64,000 bases of DNA from Veillonella sp. VA139 (GTDB lineage Bacteria > Bacillota > Negativicutes > Veillonellales > Veillonellaceae), in contig NZ_RQVL01000002.1 of NCBI RefSeq assembly GCF_003992005.1, positions 62,001 to 126,000 of the forward strand, read 5' to 3'. The notes under the pieces are model-generated. The model did not search any database. It worked only from the letters and a program-made list of their open reading frames with translations, and was not told where the DNA came from. The translations under genes and the position numbers were made by a program. This document shows, piece by piece, positions 44,357-53,593 of this stretch (its first letter is position 1; every line of letters starts with the position of its first letter).

Positions 44357-46322
44357 TGTAGAGCAAGACTTTCAAAAACGTTTTCCTAACATGCAATTTC
44401 AGTTGAAGGACTTTCAAAAGAAGGTTATTTCTAATGTTGTAGAAAAAGGAAGTGTCCTATGTATTATGCCAACTGGAGGTGGGAAGTCTATTATCTACTG
44501 GATGGCGGGCCTTGCTTGTGGAGGAACAACGATTGTTGTATCACCTTTGATTGCATTAATGGAAGAACAATCACAAAAAATAATGGAACATGGGTACAAG
44601 GTGTTGGTATTGCATGGAGGGGTACAGTCGACTCAACAAGTACAATTGTTAACGGACTATGCCAATGGTCAATTCACACCGGATTTTATCTTTGTAAGTC
44701 CAGAAAAGATTGGCACGGATGGATACTTTGAATATTGCTTGCGAAAGAGACGTGATTCTATTACATTAATGGTAGTTGATGAGGTTCACTGCGTTAGTCA
44801 ATGGGGATTAAGTTTTAGACCTTTCTATCAACGGATTCCTGAGTTTATGAATGAATTGTTTGGATCTGATTCGTGGTGTAAAGTATTGGCTCTGACAGCA
44901 ACGATTAATCCTAAGGAATTACAAGATATATGTGAAAGTTTCAAAATTAATCCGGAACATATCTTAAGAGATGACATCTTGATGCGAACCGAAGTGCAAC
45001 TACATGTGAAGAAGTTCAGTGATGAAAATCAAAAGGAAGAAGCATTTTGGGAATTACTGGAGCGTCATAAATTTGAGAAAGTGTTAGTGTATTTATATCG
45101 CAAAGGAAATACTAGAGGCGTAATGGATTTAGCTCAAAAAGCGGAAAATCGGGGATATCGGGCAGGTTCTTTTCATGGTGATATGAATGCAAAAGAACGT
45201 ATGGAGATCATTGAAAAGTTTAAGTCCAATGAAATTAATATTGTGATAGCTACGAATGCATTTGGCATGGGTATTGATATTCCAGATATACGGATAGTCA
45301 TTCACTTTATGATTCCAGAATCGGTGGAACAGTATTACCAAGAAATAGGTAGAGCAGCTCGCGATGGAGAGGGAGCTCATGCCTACCTACTGTATTCAGA
45401 TAAAAATGTTTCTTTCAAAAAAAGCTTTTTCATTGATGGTTCATTTCCTCGGGAAGAACAGCTTAGAGAAGTATATCAAAAGATAGTGGGTAATCAAAAG
45501 ACAGGATATAAGACATTTGATTATTTTGCAGATGAAGAAAAACAACTTTGCTTGCCTTATTATCTACGGGCTGGATTGATTGAAATTGTGGCAAAAGGAT
45601 TTTCAGGCTTAAAAGAAATGTATGATATTAACTGTGATACATTACAACAGGTATACGATAACAGTAATACGAAAGGATTTATTAATACTTGCAAGAATAA
45701 TAATATGCATCCTAGGGAACTATCAGATATGGTATATGATGGATTACTAGCTGGTAAGTTTCGGTTAAAAAAAGCTTTAGAACGATGGATTATTCTAAAA
45801 GTGAATGAGGTAGATATTTCTGAAGAAACAATGACAGAGATTCTTAAAGATATTGAACGCAAAAAACAATATAAAGAGGATATGCTAGATTATTTTGTAA
45901 ATATGATTGAGGATACACAAGACTCGAGATATTTACATCAGGAGATTGCTAAGTATCTTGGGCTGGATACATTTCAGTTAGGTCGAATTTATACCACTGC
46001 AGATGGTAATCGTGTACGTAGTAAATCAGAAGTGATTATTTGTAATCTATTGGCATCAAATGGTATTACTTATAAGTATGAAGAACCTTTGTTATATGGA
46101 GACGGTGAACGGATAAGTCCTGACTTTACCATATACTTGCCAGATGGAACCATCAGATATTGGGAACATCTTGGTATGCTTGGTAATGAAGAATATGATG
46201 CGAGATGGGCAGATAAATTACAGATTTACGAACGATACTTTCCAGGGCAGCTGATAAAAACTTATGAAAGTGGCACACTTTCAAAAGATGTAGAAAAACT
46301 TATTGAAAAGCTACAGTCATAA
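44349..46322 (+). CDS. RecQ-like DEAH helicase with C-terminal PD-(D/E)XK-like nuclease domain
   Basis: 657-residue fusion. The RecQ-type motor has KDFQKKVISNV, IMPTGGGKSIIYW near residue 45 (Walker A), VVDEVHCVSQWGLSFRPFY near 145 (motif II plus the RecQ aromatic loop), LALTATI, FGMGIDIPDI and QEIGRAARDGEGAHAYL (V-VI). No RQC or HRDC domain is recognisable. From ~residue 560 a nuclease-like domain follows: RSKSEVIICNLL (Glu), ISPDFTIYL (Asp), RYWEHLGM (Glu), then YDARWADKLQIYER, the order seen in DUF559/Vsr-like PD-(D/E)XK domains attached to defence helicases. Start ATG 44349 lies inside the end of the 307-aa gene. Confidence 0.85.
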   Translation: MYNVEQDFQKRFPNMQFQLKDFQKKVISNVVEKGSVLCIMPTGGGKSIIYWMAGLACGGTTIVVSPLIALMEEQSQKIMEHGYKVLVLHGGVQSTQQVQLLTDYANGQFTPDFIFVSPEKIGTDGYFEYCLRKRRDSITLMVVDEVHCVSQWGLSFRPFYQRIPEFMNELFGSDSWCKVLALTATINPKELQDICESFKINPEHILRDDILMRTEVQLHVKKFSDENQKEEAFWELLERHKFEKVLVYLYRKGNTRGVMDLAQKAENRGYRAGSFHGDMNAKERMEIIEKFKSNEINIVIATNAFGMGIDIPDIRIVIHFMIPESVEQYYQEIGRAARDGEGAHAYLLYSDKNVSFKKSFFIDGSFPREEQLREVYQKIVGNQKTGYKTFDYFADEEKQLCLPYYLRAGLIEIVAKGFSGLKEMYDINCDTLQQVYDNSNTKGFINTCKNNNMHPRELSDMVYDGLLAGKFRLKKALERWIILKVNEVDISEETMTEILKDIERKKQYKEDMLDYFVNMIEDTQDSRYLHQEIAKYLGLDTFQLGRIYTTADGNRVRSKSEVIICNLLASNGITYKYEEPLLYGDGERISPDFTIYLPDGTIRYWEHLGMLGNEEYDARWADKLQIYERYFPGQLIKTYESGTLSKDVEKLIEKLQS

Positions 46323-46398
46323 GACCATAACCAACTTCATTTCTCCCTCATGCTCTATCTTGCTGTTTTTATACTATCATTTGCTGTATAATAAGTAA

Positions 46399-46421
46399 GG
46401 TTATAGGACAAAATGAGTTGC
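46399..46421. repeat. Direct repeat, copy C (GGTTATAGGACAAAATGAG)
   Basis: Third copy of the repeat found at 38625 and 38644, in the same orientation, 77 bases after the RecQ-like gene. Copies B and C bracket the rlmCD-like gene and both helicase units (about 7.7 kb). Confidence 0.8.
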
Positions 46422-46434
46422 TTTTAATAGCGAT

Positions 46435-46484
46435 GGGGCTGTAACAAAATGTACTTTTCTACATTTTTGTTACAGCCCCTTTAT
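46435..46484 (+). terminator. Terminator after the RecQ-like helicase
   Basis: GGGGCTGTAACAAAATGT pairs with ACATTTTTGTTACAGCCCC (one extra T) to give an ~18-bp stem, followed by TTTATT. It directly adjoins repeat copy C. Confidence 0.85.
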
Positions 46485-46988
46485 TATCTCGTCAGATATC
46501 ACGAGAGGTTTAATACGTTAGTATCTTCATTTTTAGACTTGTTCATGTTAGGGGCAGGGTACCTTCTTAAGATGTAAAAAGGCATATGATTCGACTGCTA
46601 TCAAAATTTGAAATTCAAGTCATGAAAGATAGTTATAATACTATGTTAATTGTTTATATATAACCAAAAGTCATTTGACGAATGACGATCGTGTATTGTA
46701 AGATTAAAGATAATTACATATAGGTGAAAGAACTGATAAGATATTAGAAAGTTTTAATTCATAAAGTCTTTTAGAATATATCTAAAGTTGTTTTATGATG
46801 TTTGTAATCAATAGTGGTTACCTAATTTATATAAGAAGAGGGTATCTTTTTTATACGATAGGTGCACTATGGATTTTTTATAAAGATGATTAATTATATA
46901 TCCGTTTAATCATTATGTTTTATTCGAAAGGAGGATATAGGTTTTAAGTTTAGGGTATAAATATTTTATTTTTGAAAGGGCGTACGTT
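46485..46988. other. AT-rich intergenic region upstream of the ABC importer
   Basis: About 500 bases without a gene. A GAAAGGAGG ribosome-like site at 46925 is not followed by a usable start. TATAAA at 46956-46961 may be a -10 box. I found no riboswitch, Fur-like or other operator that I can support. Confidence 0.5.
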
Positions 46989-48581
46989 ATGTTAAAAAGA
47001 TTATTTATGCTTGTAACCACGATTATGGCATTTTTAATGATTGCTGGTTGCGGTGGCAATACAGATCAGGCGAGAGCTGATCGTGCAGCCAAGGGAGAAA
47101 TTGTTATTTCCATGGGGAAATATATGATTAATGGTGGTTATGACCCTACTAGTGGATGGGGTATGTGGGCTGCGGATCCATTCCACTCTGCGTTATATAC
47201 AAGAAATGATAAAAAAGAACTGGAAATGGATTTAGCGAAAGATGTAACCATATCTCCAGATGGCTTGCATTATACATTTAAAATTCGTGATGATGTTAAG
47301 TTCTCTGATGGTCAACCACTAACAGCTAAAGATATTGTATTTACTTATGAAACAGCACAAAAGGCAGGTGGCTATGTAGATCTTACTTTCATGGAATCAG
47401 TCGTGGCAAAAGATGACTATACGGTAGAATTTACATTGAAAAAACCTTGGTCTCTATTTCTTGAAATAACTTCTACATTGGGGATTGTACCAGCCCATGC
47501 GTATAATAAAGAAACTTACGGTTCACAACCAATTGGTTCTGGTCCATGGAAAGTAGTGGCATTCCAAAAAGAGCAACAGTTAATTATGGAACCGAATGAA
47601 TATTATTATGGTGAAAAACCAAAATTAAAAAAAGTGACAGTTTTAAATATTGCTGAAGATGCTGCAGTAGCAGCGGCTAAATCTGGTCAAGTGGATGTGT
47701 TATTCTTGAACTCTGACTATGCGAATGCAAAAGTAGATAATATGAAAGTATTTACGATGCAAACTATAGCTTCTTTTACATTGAATCTTCCAACACAACC
47801 AGAACGTGAAGAAAATGGTATGAAAGTAGGTAATAATATTACGTCTGACCCAGCCATTCGTAAAGCTTTAAATATTGGTATTAATCGTGCAGAAATTATC
47901 AAAAATGCATTGAATGGATTTGGTGAACCAACATACATGTATTCCAAAGAGCTAGCATGGGTTAATCCAGAATTAAATATCACAGATAATCGTGTAGAAG
48001 AAGCGAAAAAAATTCTTGAAGATGCTGGATGGAAAGACACAGATGGTGATGGAATTCGTGAAAAAAATGGCGTAAAAGCTGAATTTAAAATTTCCGGTCG
48101 TTCCAACGATTTACAACGTTATAATACAGCAGTAGCGCTAGCAGCGGATGCAAAAAAATTGGGCATCAATATGATTGCGGAATCTATGGCATGGTCTGAT
48201 GCTCGTAAAATTGCTCGTAATGTACCTACAATTTGGGCTTCTAGTGACTTTAATCCATTGTCTCTTTACATGTATTTCCATAGTTCCCAAATTGGTAAAA
48301 ACGTAATTAATAACCCAGCTATGTATAGCAATCCAACAGTAGATGCTCATATTGATGCGGCATTGGCAGCTAACAGCTGGGATGAAGCGATTAAAGAATT
48401 TAAGTTGGCTCAATGGGATGGAAAAACAGGTATAAAAGAAGATGTACCATATTTATGGATTGCCAATGTATCCGTTCCATATTTAGTTCGTGATGGTCTA
48501 GACCTAGGTAATGTAGGCGTTAATCAACGTGGACAAGGCATGGGTATTATAGCAAATCTTTCTCAATGGCAATGGAAATAG
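46989..48581 (+). CDS. Peptide/nickel-class ABC transporter, substrate-binding lipoprotein
   Basis: Family 5 extracytoplasmic binding protein, 530 residues. The lipoprotein signal ends in LMIAGCGGN (Cys near residue 21). DVTISPDGLHYTFKIRDDVKFSDGQPLTAKDIVFTYE-type sequence around residues 80-115 is the SBP_bac_5 signature, and PIGSGPWKV near residue 180 is also typical. The ligand cannot be read from sequence: oligopeptides, nickel or a metallophore are possible. It is the first gene of a five-gene operon with two permeases and two ATPases. The ribosome site is GAAAGGG. Confidence 0.88.
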   Translation: MLKRLFMLVTTIMAFLMIAGCGGNTDQARADRAAKGEIVISMGKYMINGGYDPTSGWGMWAADPFHSALYTRNDKKELEMDLAKDVTISPDGLHYTFKIRDDVKFSDGQPLTAKDIVFTYETAQKAGGYVDLTFMESVVAKDDYTVEFTLKKPWSLFLEITSTLGIVPAHAYNKETYGSQPIGSGPWKVVAFQKEQQLIMEPNEYYYGEKPKLKKVTVLNIAEDAAVAAAKSGQVDVLFLNSDYANAKVDNMKVFTMQTIASFTLNLPTQPEREENGMKVGNNITSDPAIRKALNIGINRAEIIKNALNGFGEPTYMYSKELAWVNPELNITDNRVEEAKKILEDAGWKDTDGDGIREKNGVKAEFKISGRSNDLQRYNTAVALAADAKKLGINMIAESMAWSDARKIARNVPTIWASSDFNPLSLYMYFHSSQIGKNVINNPAMYSNPTVDAHIDAALAANSWDEAIKEFKLAQWDGKTGIKEDVPYLWIANVSVPYLVRDGLDLGNVGVNQRGQGMGIIANLSQWQWK

Positions 48582-48598
48582 TATAGTAAGGATCACAT

Positions 48599-49585
48599 AT
48601 GAATCAGCAAATTTGGTCTTTTATTAGACAACAACTTATTCGTGTGGTACTTTTGATATTTGCTGTCAGCGTAGTTAGCTTTTTGCTCTTAGTTATTTCT
48701 CCGATTGATCCAATTGATGCGTACTTTTCGGGATTATCTGTGACGGAGGAGCAAAAAGCGGCTATGGCTGCTTTCTGGCAATTTGATAAGCCACCAGTAG
48801 AACGATACTGTATTTGGGCAGCAGACTTGTTACAAGGTAATTGGGGAGTTTCCTTCCTTTACAATGAACCTGTTATTAATGTCATTGCTGAGAAGTTCCA
48901 AGAAACTCTTTTGTTAATGATGCTTTCATGGGTACTAGCTGGATTGGTAGGGTTTTTCTTTGGTATCGTCAGTGGCGTATACGAGGGAACATGGATTGAT
49001 AAAATCATCAATGGGTTTTCCTTGTTGTGCGTATCTATACCAACCTTTTGGTTAGGCATTGTGGTGCTATTTATTTTTGCAGTGGAATTACAATGGTTTC
49101 CCTTTGCCTTATCCACTCCAATCGGTAAAATCGGGGCAGATGTCACATGGGCAGAGCGATTACACCATGTGGTTTTACCAGCATTCACTTTAGCGGTTAC
49201 CGGTGTATCTGCTATCACTTTACATACGAGGCAGAAGATGATCGATTGCTTAGGTAGTAATTATATGTTATTTGCAGAAGCTAGAGGGGAAAGGCTGTGG
49301 AAACGTGTGTTACGACATGGGTTGAGGAATGTGATGATTCCAGCGATTACATTACATTTTGCATCCTTTGCTGAACTATTCGGAGGTGCCATTTTAACAG
49401 AAGTCGTATTCTCCTATCCTGGCTTAGGTAGTGCGGTGACATTGGCAGGTCTGCGAGGCGATGTTCCATTATTATTAGGTATTTCATTTTTTAGTGCCAT
49501 CTTTGTATTTGTTGGCAATTTAATTGCTAATATATTGTATGCAGTGGTGAATCCAGAAATTAGGGAAGGGGGACATGAGATATGA
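48599..49585 (+). CDS. Peptide/nickel-class ABC transporter, permease 1 (DppB/NikB type)
   Basis: Inner-membrane permease, 328 residues with about six hydrophobic helices. The N-terminus (IRQQLIRVVLLIFAVSVVSF) and the HGLRNVMIPAITLHFASFAE segment near residue 240 (EAA loop region) are characteristic of the BPD_transp_1 DppB family. It starts 17 bases after the binding-protein gene and overlaps permease 2 by four bases (ATGA). It would heterodimerise with permease 2. Confidence 0.9.
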   Translation: MNQQIWSFIRQQLIRVVLLIFAVSVVSFLLLVISPIDPIDAYFSGLSVTEEQKAAMAAFWQFDKPPVERYCIWAADLLQGNWGVSFLYNEPVINVIAEKFQETLLLMMLSWVLAGLVGFFFGIVSGVYEGTWIDKIINGFSLLCVSIPTFWLGIVVLFIFAVELQWFPFALSTPIGKIGADVTWAERLHHVVLPAFTLAVTGVSAITLHTRQKMIDCLGSNYMLFAEARGERLWKRVLRHGLRNVMIPAITLHFASFAELFGGAILTEVVFSYPGLGSAVTLAGLRGDVPLLLGISFFSAIFVFVGNLIANILYAVVNPEIREGGHEI

Positions 49586-50436
49586 ATGACGATGTAATAG
49601 AAGTATCGACTGTTCATTCTTGGACAAGACGTAAAAAAATGTTACTGTTAGCATCTTTTGTATCTGTTGTCCTTGTATTAATTACCATTGCAGGGGCACT
49701 TATGCCAGAAGAAAGTTATGCAATCAATTATGGCAATAAATATGCAGAGCCTTCCTTGCAATATATATTTGGTACTGACCATATGGGAAGAGATATGCTA
49801 TATCGTTGTATCAAAGGTCTATCCATTAGTATTCAAGTAGGCTTATTGGCTGCTTTTGTCAGTTCTTGTATAGCATTGGTGTTAGGAACTTTATCTGCTA
49901 CCTTTGGGGGAAAAGTAGATGCTTTTATCTTGTGGCTCGTTGATTTATGTATGGGGGTGCCTCATATTTTGCTAATCCTCATGATTTCTGTGTCCTTAGG
50001 GGGCGGAATGAAAGGTGTTGTCATCGGCGTGGTGGCCACACACTGGACTCGATTAACACGATTGATACGGGCAGAGGTCATGCAACTTCGTAAAGAACCA
50101 TATGTGTTGGCAGCGCGTAATTATGGTCATTCCTATTTCCGTATTGCCAAAGAGCATTTTGTGCCGCATATTTTACCACAATATATCATTGGTCTTGTGC
50201 TATTATTTCCTCATGCTATCTTGCATGAAGCGGGCATTACCTTTTTAGGCTATGGGTTACCATTAGACTTACCAGCTATTGGTATCATATTGTCTGAATC
50301 GATTCGTCATATCTCTTTAGGATTATGGTGGTTGGCCTTTTTCCCTGGTATGACATTAATGGTTGTGGTATTTTTCTTTGATCGATTGGGAGAAGCTTTA
50401 AAAGAGTTATTCGACCCTGCACATTCACAGCGATAG
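49582..50436 (+). CDS. Peptide/nickel-class ABC transporter, permease 2 (DppC/NikC type)
   Basis: 284-residue permease. FGTDHMGRDMLYRCIKGLSI near residue 65 is the DppC/NikC family motif, and VLAARNYGHSYFRIAKEHFV near residue 175 is the EAA loop. Several hydrophobic helices are visible, beginning with LLLASFVSVVLVLITIAG. The start lies in the ATGA overlap with permease 1. The first ATPase gene begins nine bases after its stop. Confidence 0.9.
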   Translation: MNDDVIEVSTVHSWTRRKKMLLLASFVSVVLVLITIAGALMPEESYAINYGNKYAEPSLQYIFGTDHMGRDMLYRCIKGLSISIQVGLLAAFVSSCIALVLGTLSATFGGKVDAFILWLVDLCMGVPHILLILMISVSLGGGMKGVVIGVVATHWTRLTRLIRAEVMQLRKEPYVLAARNYGHSYFRIAKEHFVPHILPQYIIGLVLLFPHAILHEAGITFLGYGLPLDLPAIGIILSESIRHISLGLWWLAFFPGMTLMVVVFFFDRLGEALKELFDPAHSQR

Positions 50437-50445
50437 GAGGTTCTC

Positions 50446-51276
50446 ATGAAAGAAGAATTATTGCGGGTAGAGAACCTTGCAGTCACTTTTGAAATGTACC
50501 AAGGGAAACTTTCAAAACACCATGTACAGGGGATTAAGGATATTTCATTGAGCGTCTGCACAGGAGAAATATTAGCCGTAGTCGGTGCCAGCGGGTCAGG
50601 AAAAACCTTATTAGCACACGCTATTATGGGATTATTGCCTTATAACTCTATTGTGGAGGGGAAGATTTTTTATAAAGGAGAACCTTTAACTCCGAAACAG
50701 CAAGAACTCTATCGTGGTTCAGAGTTGGCTCTAGTACCACAGTCGATCACCTACTTGGATCCAACCATGAAAGTGGGAAAACAAGTTATTGGACTGACAG
50801 GAACTATGGAGGAACAAGAAGCCGTATTTGCTAAATTAGCATTGCATGAAGGTGTGAGTCGTATGTATCCATTTGAACTATCTGGCGGTATGGCACGGCG
50901 CGTGCTAGTATCGACAGCATTGATTAGTCATGCTCAGTTTATTGTAGCGGACGAACCAACTCCAGGTATGGAAATGAAAGATGCTGTGCAAGCCTTACAG
51001 ATGTTCCGTGATATGGCGAATGAAGGAAAAAGCTGCATGCTCATCACCCATGACTTAGATTTGGCCATTCATGTGGCAGATCGCGTAGCTGTATTTTATG
51101 ATGGCCGATTAATTGATGTGACGGAGGCAAGAAACTTTCAAAGTCCAGAGCTGTTAACACATCCGTATACACGGGCTTTATTTAATGCATTACCACAGAA
51201 TGAGTTTAGGGACTATTCTAAAGCAGAAGTTGAACAATTTTTGATGACAAAGGAGGGATATGATGTTAGACATTAA
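50446..51276 (+). CDS. Peptide/nickel-class ABC transporter, ATP-binding protein 1
   Basis: Cytoplasmic ATPase, 276 residues. GASGSGKTLLAHAIMGLLP near residue 45 is Walker A, FELSGGMARRVLVSTAL the ABC signature (Met in place of the usual Gln), FIVADEPTPGME Walker B and LITHDLDLA the switch region. At 276 residues it is shorter than OppD/DppD (~320) and closer to NikD. The start follows AGGAGGTTCTC. It overlaps the second ATPase gene by 14 bases. Confidence 0.9.
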   Translation: MKEELLRVENLAVTFEMYQGKLSKHHVQGIKDISLSVCTGEILAVVGASGSGKTLLAHAIMGLLPYNSIVEGKIFYKGEPLTPKQQELYRGSELALVPQSITYLDPTMKVGKQVIGLTGTMEEQEAVFAKLALHEGVSRMYPFELSGGMARRVLVSTALISHAQFIVADEPTPGMEMKDAVQALQMFRDMANEGKSCMLITHDLDLAIHVADRVAVFYDGRLIDVTEARNFQSPELLTHPYTRALFNALPQNEFRDYSKAEVEQFLMTKEGYDVRH

Positions 51277-51871
51277 AAATCTCACCTTTGGGTATCATGA
51301 GGGTGAACTCGTACTGAATGATGTGTCTTTACAAATTGAACAAGGTAAGCGTATTGCATTACTGGGGCCTAGTGGATATGGTAAAAGTACATTAGCTAAA
51401 ATTCTAGCTGGGTATATGCTACAACGAAGTGGTAGTGTCACCTTAAATGGGCAAGATATTCGGGAGATACAAGGATACAATCCGATTCAATTGATTTATC
51501 AACATCCTGAAAAAGCTTTAAACCCTAGATGGAAACTCAAAAAGACTTTAGATGAAGCTTGGCATATTCCAGAGTCCTTGTTGGATAGGATGGGCATTGA
51601 AAGGGAGTGGTTGTCTCGTTGGCCCAATGAATTATCTGGTGGTCAATTACAACGGATCTCTATTTTGCGAGCTCTTTCACCACAGACGAAAATATTGATA
51701 GCAGACGAGATTACTGCTAGTTTAGATGCGATTACACAAGCGCAATTATGGTCTGTTATCTTAGAAGAAGTAGAGAAGCATAATATAACATTGGTGCTGA
51801 TTACCCATAATCGTCATTTAGCAAATCGAGTTTGTGAAGAATTAGTGGAAATGAATGTAATTAATAAGTAA
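51263..51871 (+). CDS. Peptide/nickel-class ABC transporter, ATP-binding protein 2 (short)
   Basis: Second ATPase of the importer, 202 residues, shorter than most NikE/OppF proteins (250-320). All catalytic motifs are present: LLGPSGYGKSTLAKILAGYM near residue 30, ELSGGQLQRISILRAL, ILIADEITASLDA, LITHNRHLA. The C-terminal regulatory part of OppF is missing. Two adjacent ATGs at 51260 and 51263 follow AGGAGGG; the second has better spacing. The stop is followed by the convergent terminator at 51906. Confidence 0.88.
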   Translation: MLDIKNLTFGYHEGELVLNDVSLQIEQGKRIALLGPSGYGKSTLAKILAGYMLQRSGSVTLNGQDIREIQGYNPIQLIYQHPEKALNPRWKLKKTLDEAWHIPESLLDRMGIEREWLSRWPNELSGGQLQRISILRALSPQTKILIADEITASLDAITQAQLWSVILEEVEKHNITLVLITHNRHLANRVCEELVEMNVINK

Positions 51872-51905
51872 TTTGTAAAATATATTATAAAACCTATATC
51901 ATAGA

Positions 51906-51951
51906 AAAAGCATGTATCTCAATGACAATGCGTCAAAAGATACATGCTTTT
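51906..51951. terminator. Bidirectional terminator between the ABC operon and thrE
   Basis: AAAAGCATGTATCT / AGATACATGCTTTT (51906-51919 and 51938-51951), T-rich on one side and A-rich on the other, between convergent genes. Confidence 0.85.
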
Positions 51952-51952
51952 C

Positions 51953-53281
51953 TTATGTATACCGTTTATCTAATAAACTTTCTAGTTTTTTCTCTTTTCT
52001 AGCATCTAATATCTTACCAGCTAGAATAGAAGGAATAGCAACGCCTACACCGATGGATATGATGATAAGGATAGCCGTAACACCACTTTGAATGGCTTCT
52101 ACGAGTGTAGTAGAAGTCAGTGAGTTAATGTGTAACATGGCGTATAAAAATCGATAAATAAATACGCCAGGTACAAGAGGAATCGCTGATGGAATCGCTA
52201 GTACCTTGGAAGATGTTTTACCATGACGGGCAGCTTTCAACGAGAATAAACTCACCATAGCGGCAGCGATGAAAGTAGCGCCAAATACTGAAAATCCTAA
52301 ATGAAGTATTAATGTATTTTTCACTAAAATAGCAATGAGACCACCAATACCTATGAGAGGGAGTAGACGCTTTGGAGTATAAAACATAACAGCATAGCCT
52401 GCAGCACCCACAACTGCAGCACCTAATAAAACAATGGAAATGCTGTCTGGAACAATACTTAAATGGGTGAAATCATAGGAATGATTGAAGTATTGAGCCA
52501 TGCTAATCCCTACAGTCATACTGCCCACAATGAGTAACGTATGTACAGCTCGAGATATTCCTGCCAAAATGTAGTTGTTTAGTAAATCATCGACGGTATT
52601 AATGAGAGGTATGCCGGGAACCATGAACAATGTACAAGCAATCATAGCATAGATTACATCTCCAGAGTCGAAGATGCATCCGGATAGAAATGCTAACCCA
52701 GAGGATACCGCAGCAGCAGAGGCGATACTGATATATCCATTAATTTGGAAACGTTTCAAAATTAATAGAACAATAAAGCCAAGGAGAGCACAAAATGTTG
52801 TAATCCAAGCAGAGATGATGGTGCCACCAAATAAGATAGGAAAAGCACCACAGGCAAATCCTGCAAACACCGCAGAAGTTGCATTGGAATAGGGAGGATC
52901 TTTTTTGGCAATTTCTTCGAGTTTTTGGGAAAATTCATCAAGAGTATACTCATTACGCAATGCAGTCCAAGTTAAGACACTAATGGCGGAAATAATATCC
53001 ATATTAGCTCCTAAATATTGGACATTTCTAAAGGATGTAAAGCAATCTTCTGGACTATGAATATTAATTAAAATATTAGAGTAGGCAATATGGATATGAA
53101 GATCATCTGCTGGAATTCCCATAAATGCGGCCGCGCGACGCATATCTCGAACAATTTGGTTCGCATTGGCTCCATTTTCAGATAATAAACAGCCCATACG
53201 AAGTAGAATTTTTACCTTTTTTCTGATTTCCACAAAAGGTTCTTCTAAAATATGTAAATCTTGCTCTGTATACTGGGCCAT
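51953..53281 (-). CDS. ThrE-type threonine/serine exporter, two-domain single chain
   Basis: Integral membrane protein of 442 residues. The N-terminal domain (ILLRMGCLLSENGANANQIV) is the ThrE/DUF1212 signature, and several hydrophobic helices follow, including VPGIPLINTVDDLLNNYILAG. The C-terminal third (VFGATFIAAAMVSLFSLKAA, IPSAIPLVPGVFIYRFLYAM) corresponds to the DUF3815 half that many Firmicutes encode as a separate gene, so both halves are fused here. Expected role: export of threonine/serine or a related solute. It begins one base after the UPF0291 stop. Confidence 0.82.
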   Translation of the reverse strand: MAQYTEQDLHILEEPFVEIRKKVKILLRMGCLLSENGANANQIVRDMRRAAAFMGIPADDLHIHIAYSNILINIHSPEDCFTSFRNVQYLGANMDIISAISVLTWTALRNEYTLDEFSQKLEEIAKKDPPYSNATSAVFAGFACGAFPILFGGTIISAWITTFCALLGFIVLLILKRFQINGYISIASAAAVSSGLAFLSGCIFDSGDVIYAMIACTLFMVPGIPLINTVDDLLNNYILAGISRAVHTLLIVGSMTVGISMAQYFNHSYDFTHLSIVPDSISIVLLGAAVVGAAGYAVMFYTPKRLLPLIGIGGLIAILVKNTLILHLGFSVFGATFIAAAMVSLFSLKAARHGKTSSKVLAIPSAIPLVPGVFIYRFLYAMLHINSLTSTTLVEAIQSGVTAILIIISIGVGVAIPSILAGKILDARKEKKLESLLDKRYT

Positions 53282-53282
53282 A

Positions 53283-53549
53283 TTAATGTTTCTTCCGTAA
53301 ATATTGCGTGTTTAATTCTACATCGACTTCTACCGTATCTGTGTCTGGCTCGGCATCTACAAACTCGATGGAATCTAGATGTTGCACCACTTGGGCGCGG
53401 ATAAATCCTAAATAGACTTCATATAAATCTTTCTTTTCCGCCAGTTCTTCTTCTGTTAAAATTTGACCAGATTTCTTTTTGGCAGCCAATGCATTAATGC
53501 GAGTTAAGGCTTGTTCCATAGTCATATCTTTTTTTTCTTGTTCTGTCAT
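53283..53549 (-). CDS. UPF0291 (DUF896, YnzC-like) family protein
   Basis: Small cytoplasmic protein of 88 residues. ALTRINALAAKKKSGQILT followed by EEELAEKKDLYEVYLGFIRA and QVVQHLDSIEFVD is the two-helix UPF0291 pattern. In Bacillus a relative (YnzC) lies in the SOS-induced yneA operon; its biochemical function is unknown. The start ATG follows AAGGAGATTATCC on the minus strand. It is the upstream gene of a two-gene unit with the ThrE-type exporter, one base apart. Confidence 0.85.
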   Translation of the reverse strand: MTEQEKKDMTMEQALTRINALAAKKKSGQILTEEELAEKKDLYEVYLGFIRAQVVQHLDSIEFVDAEPDTDTVEVDVELNTQYLRKKH

Positions 53550-53584
53550 GGATAATCTCCTTATTTGTTAACGCACACCCTTTG

Positions 53585-53593
53585 TGGTATGAT
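53585..53593 (+). promoter_or_regulatory. Extended -10 promoter for nth
   Basis: TGGTATGAT, giving a leader of about 100 bases that contains a GTTAGAT / ATCTAAC hairpin (53609-53628). Tentative. Confidence 0.4.
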
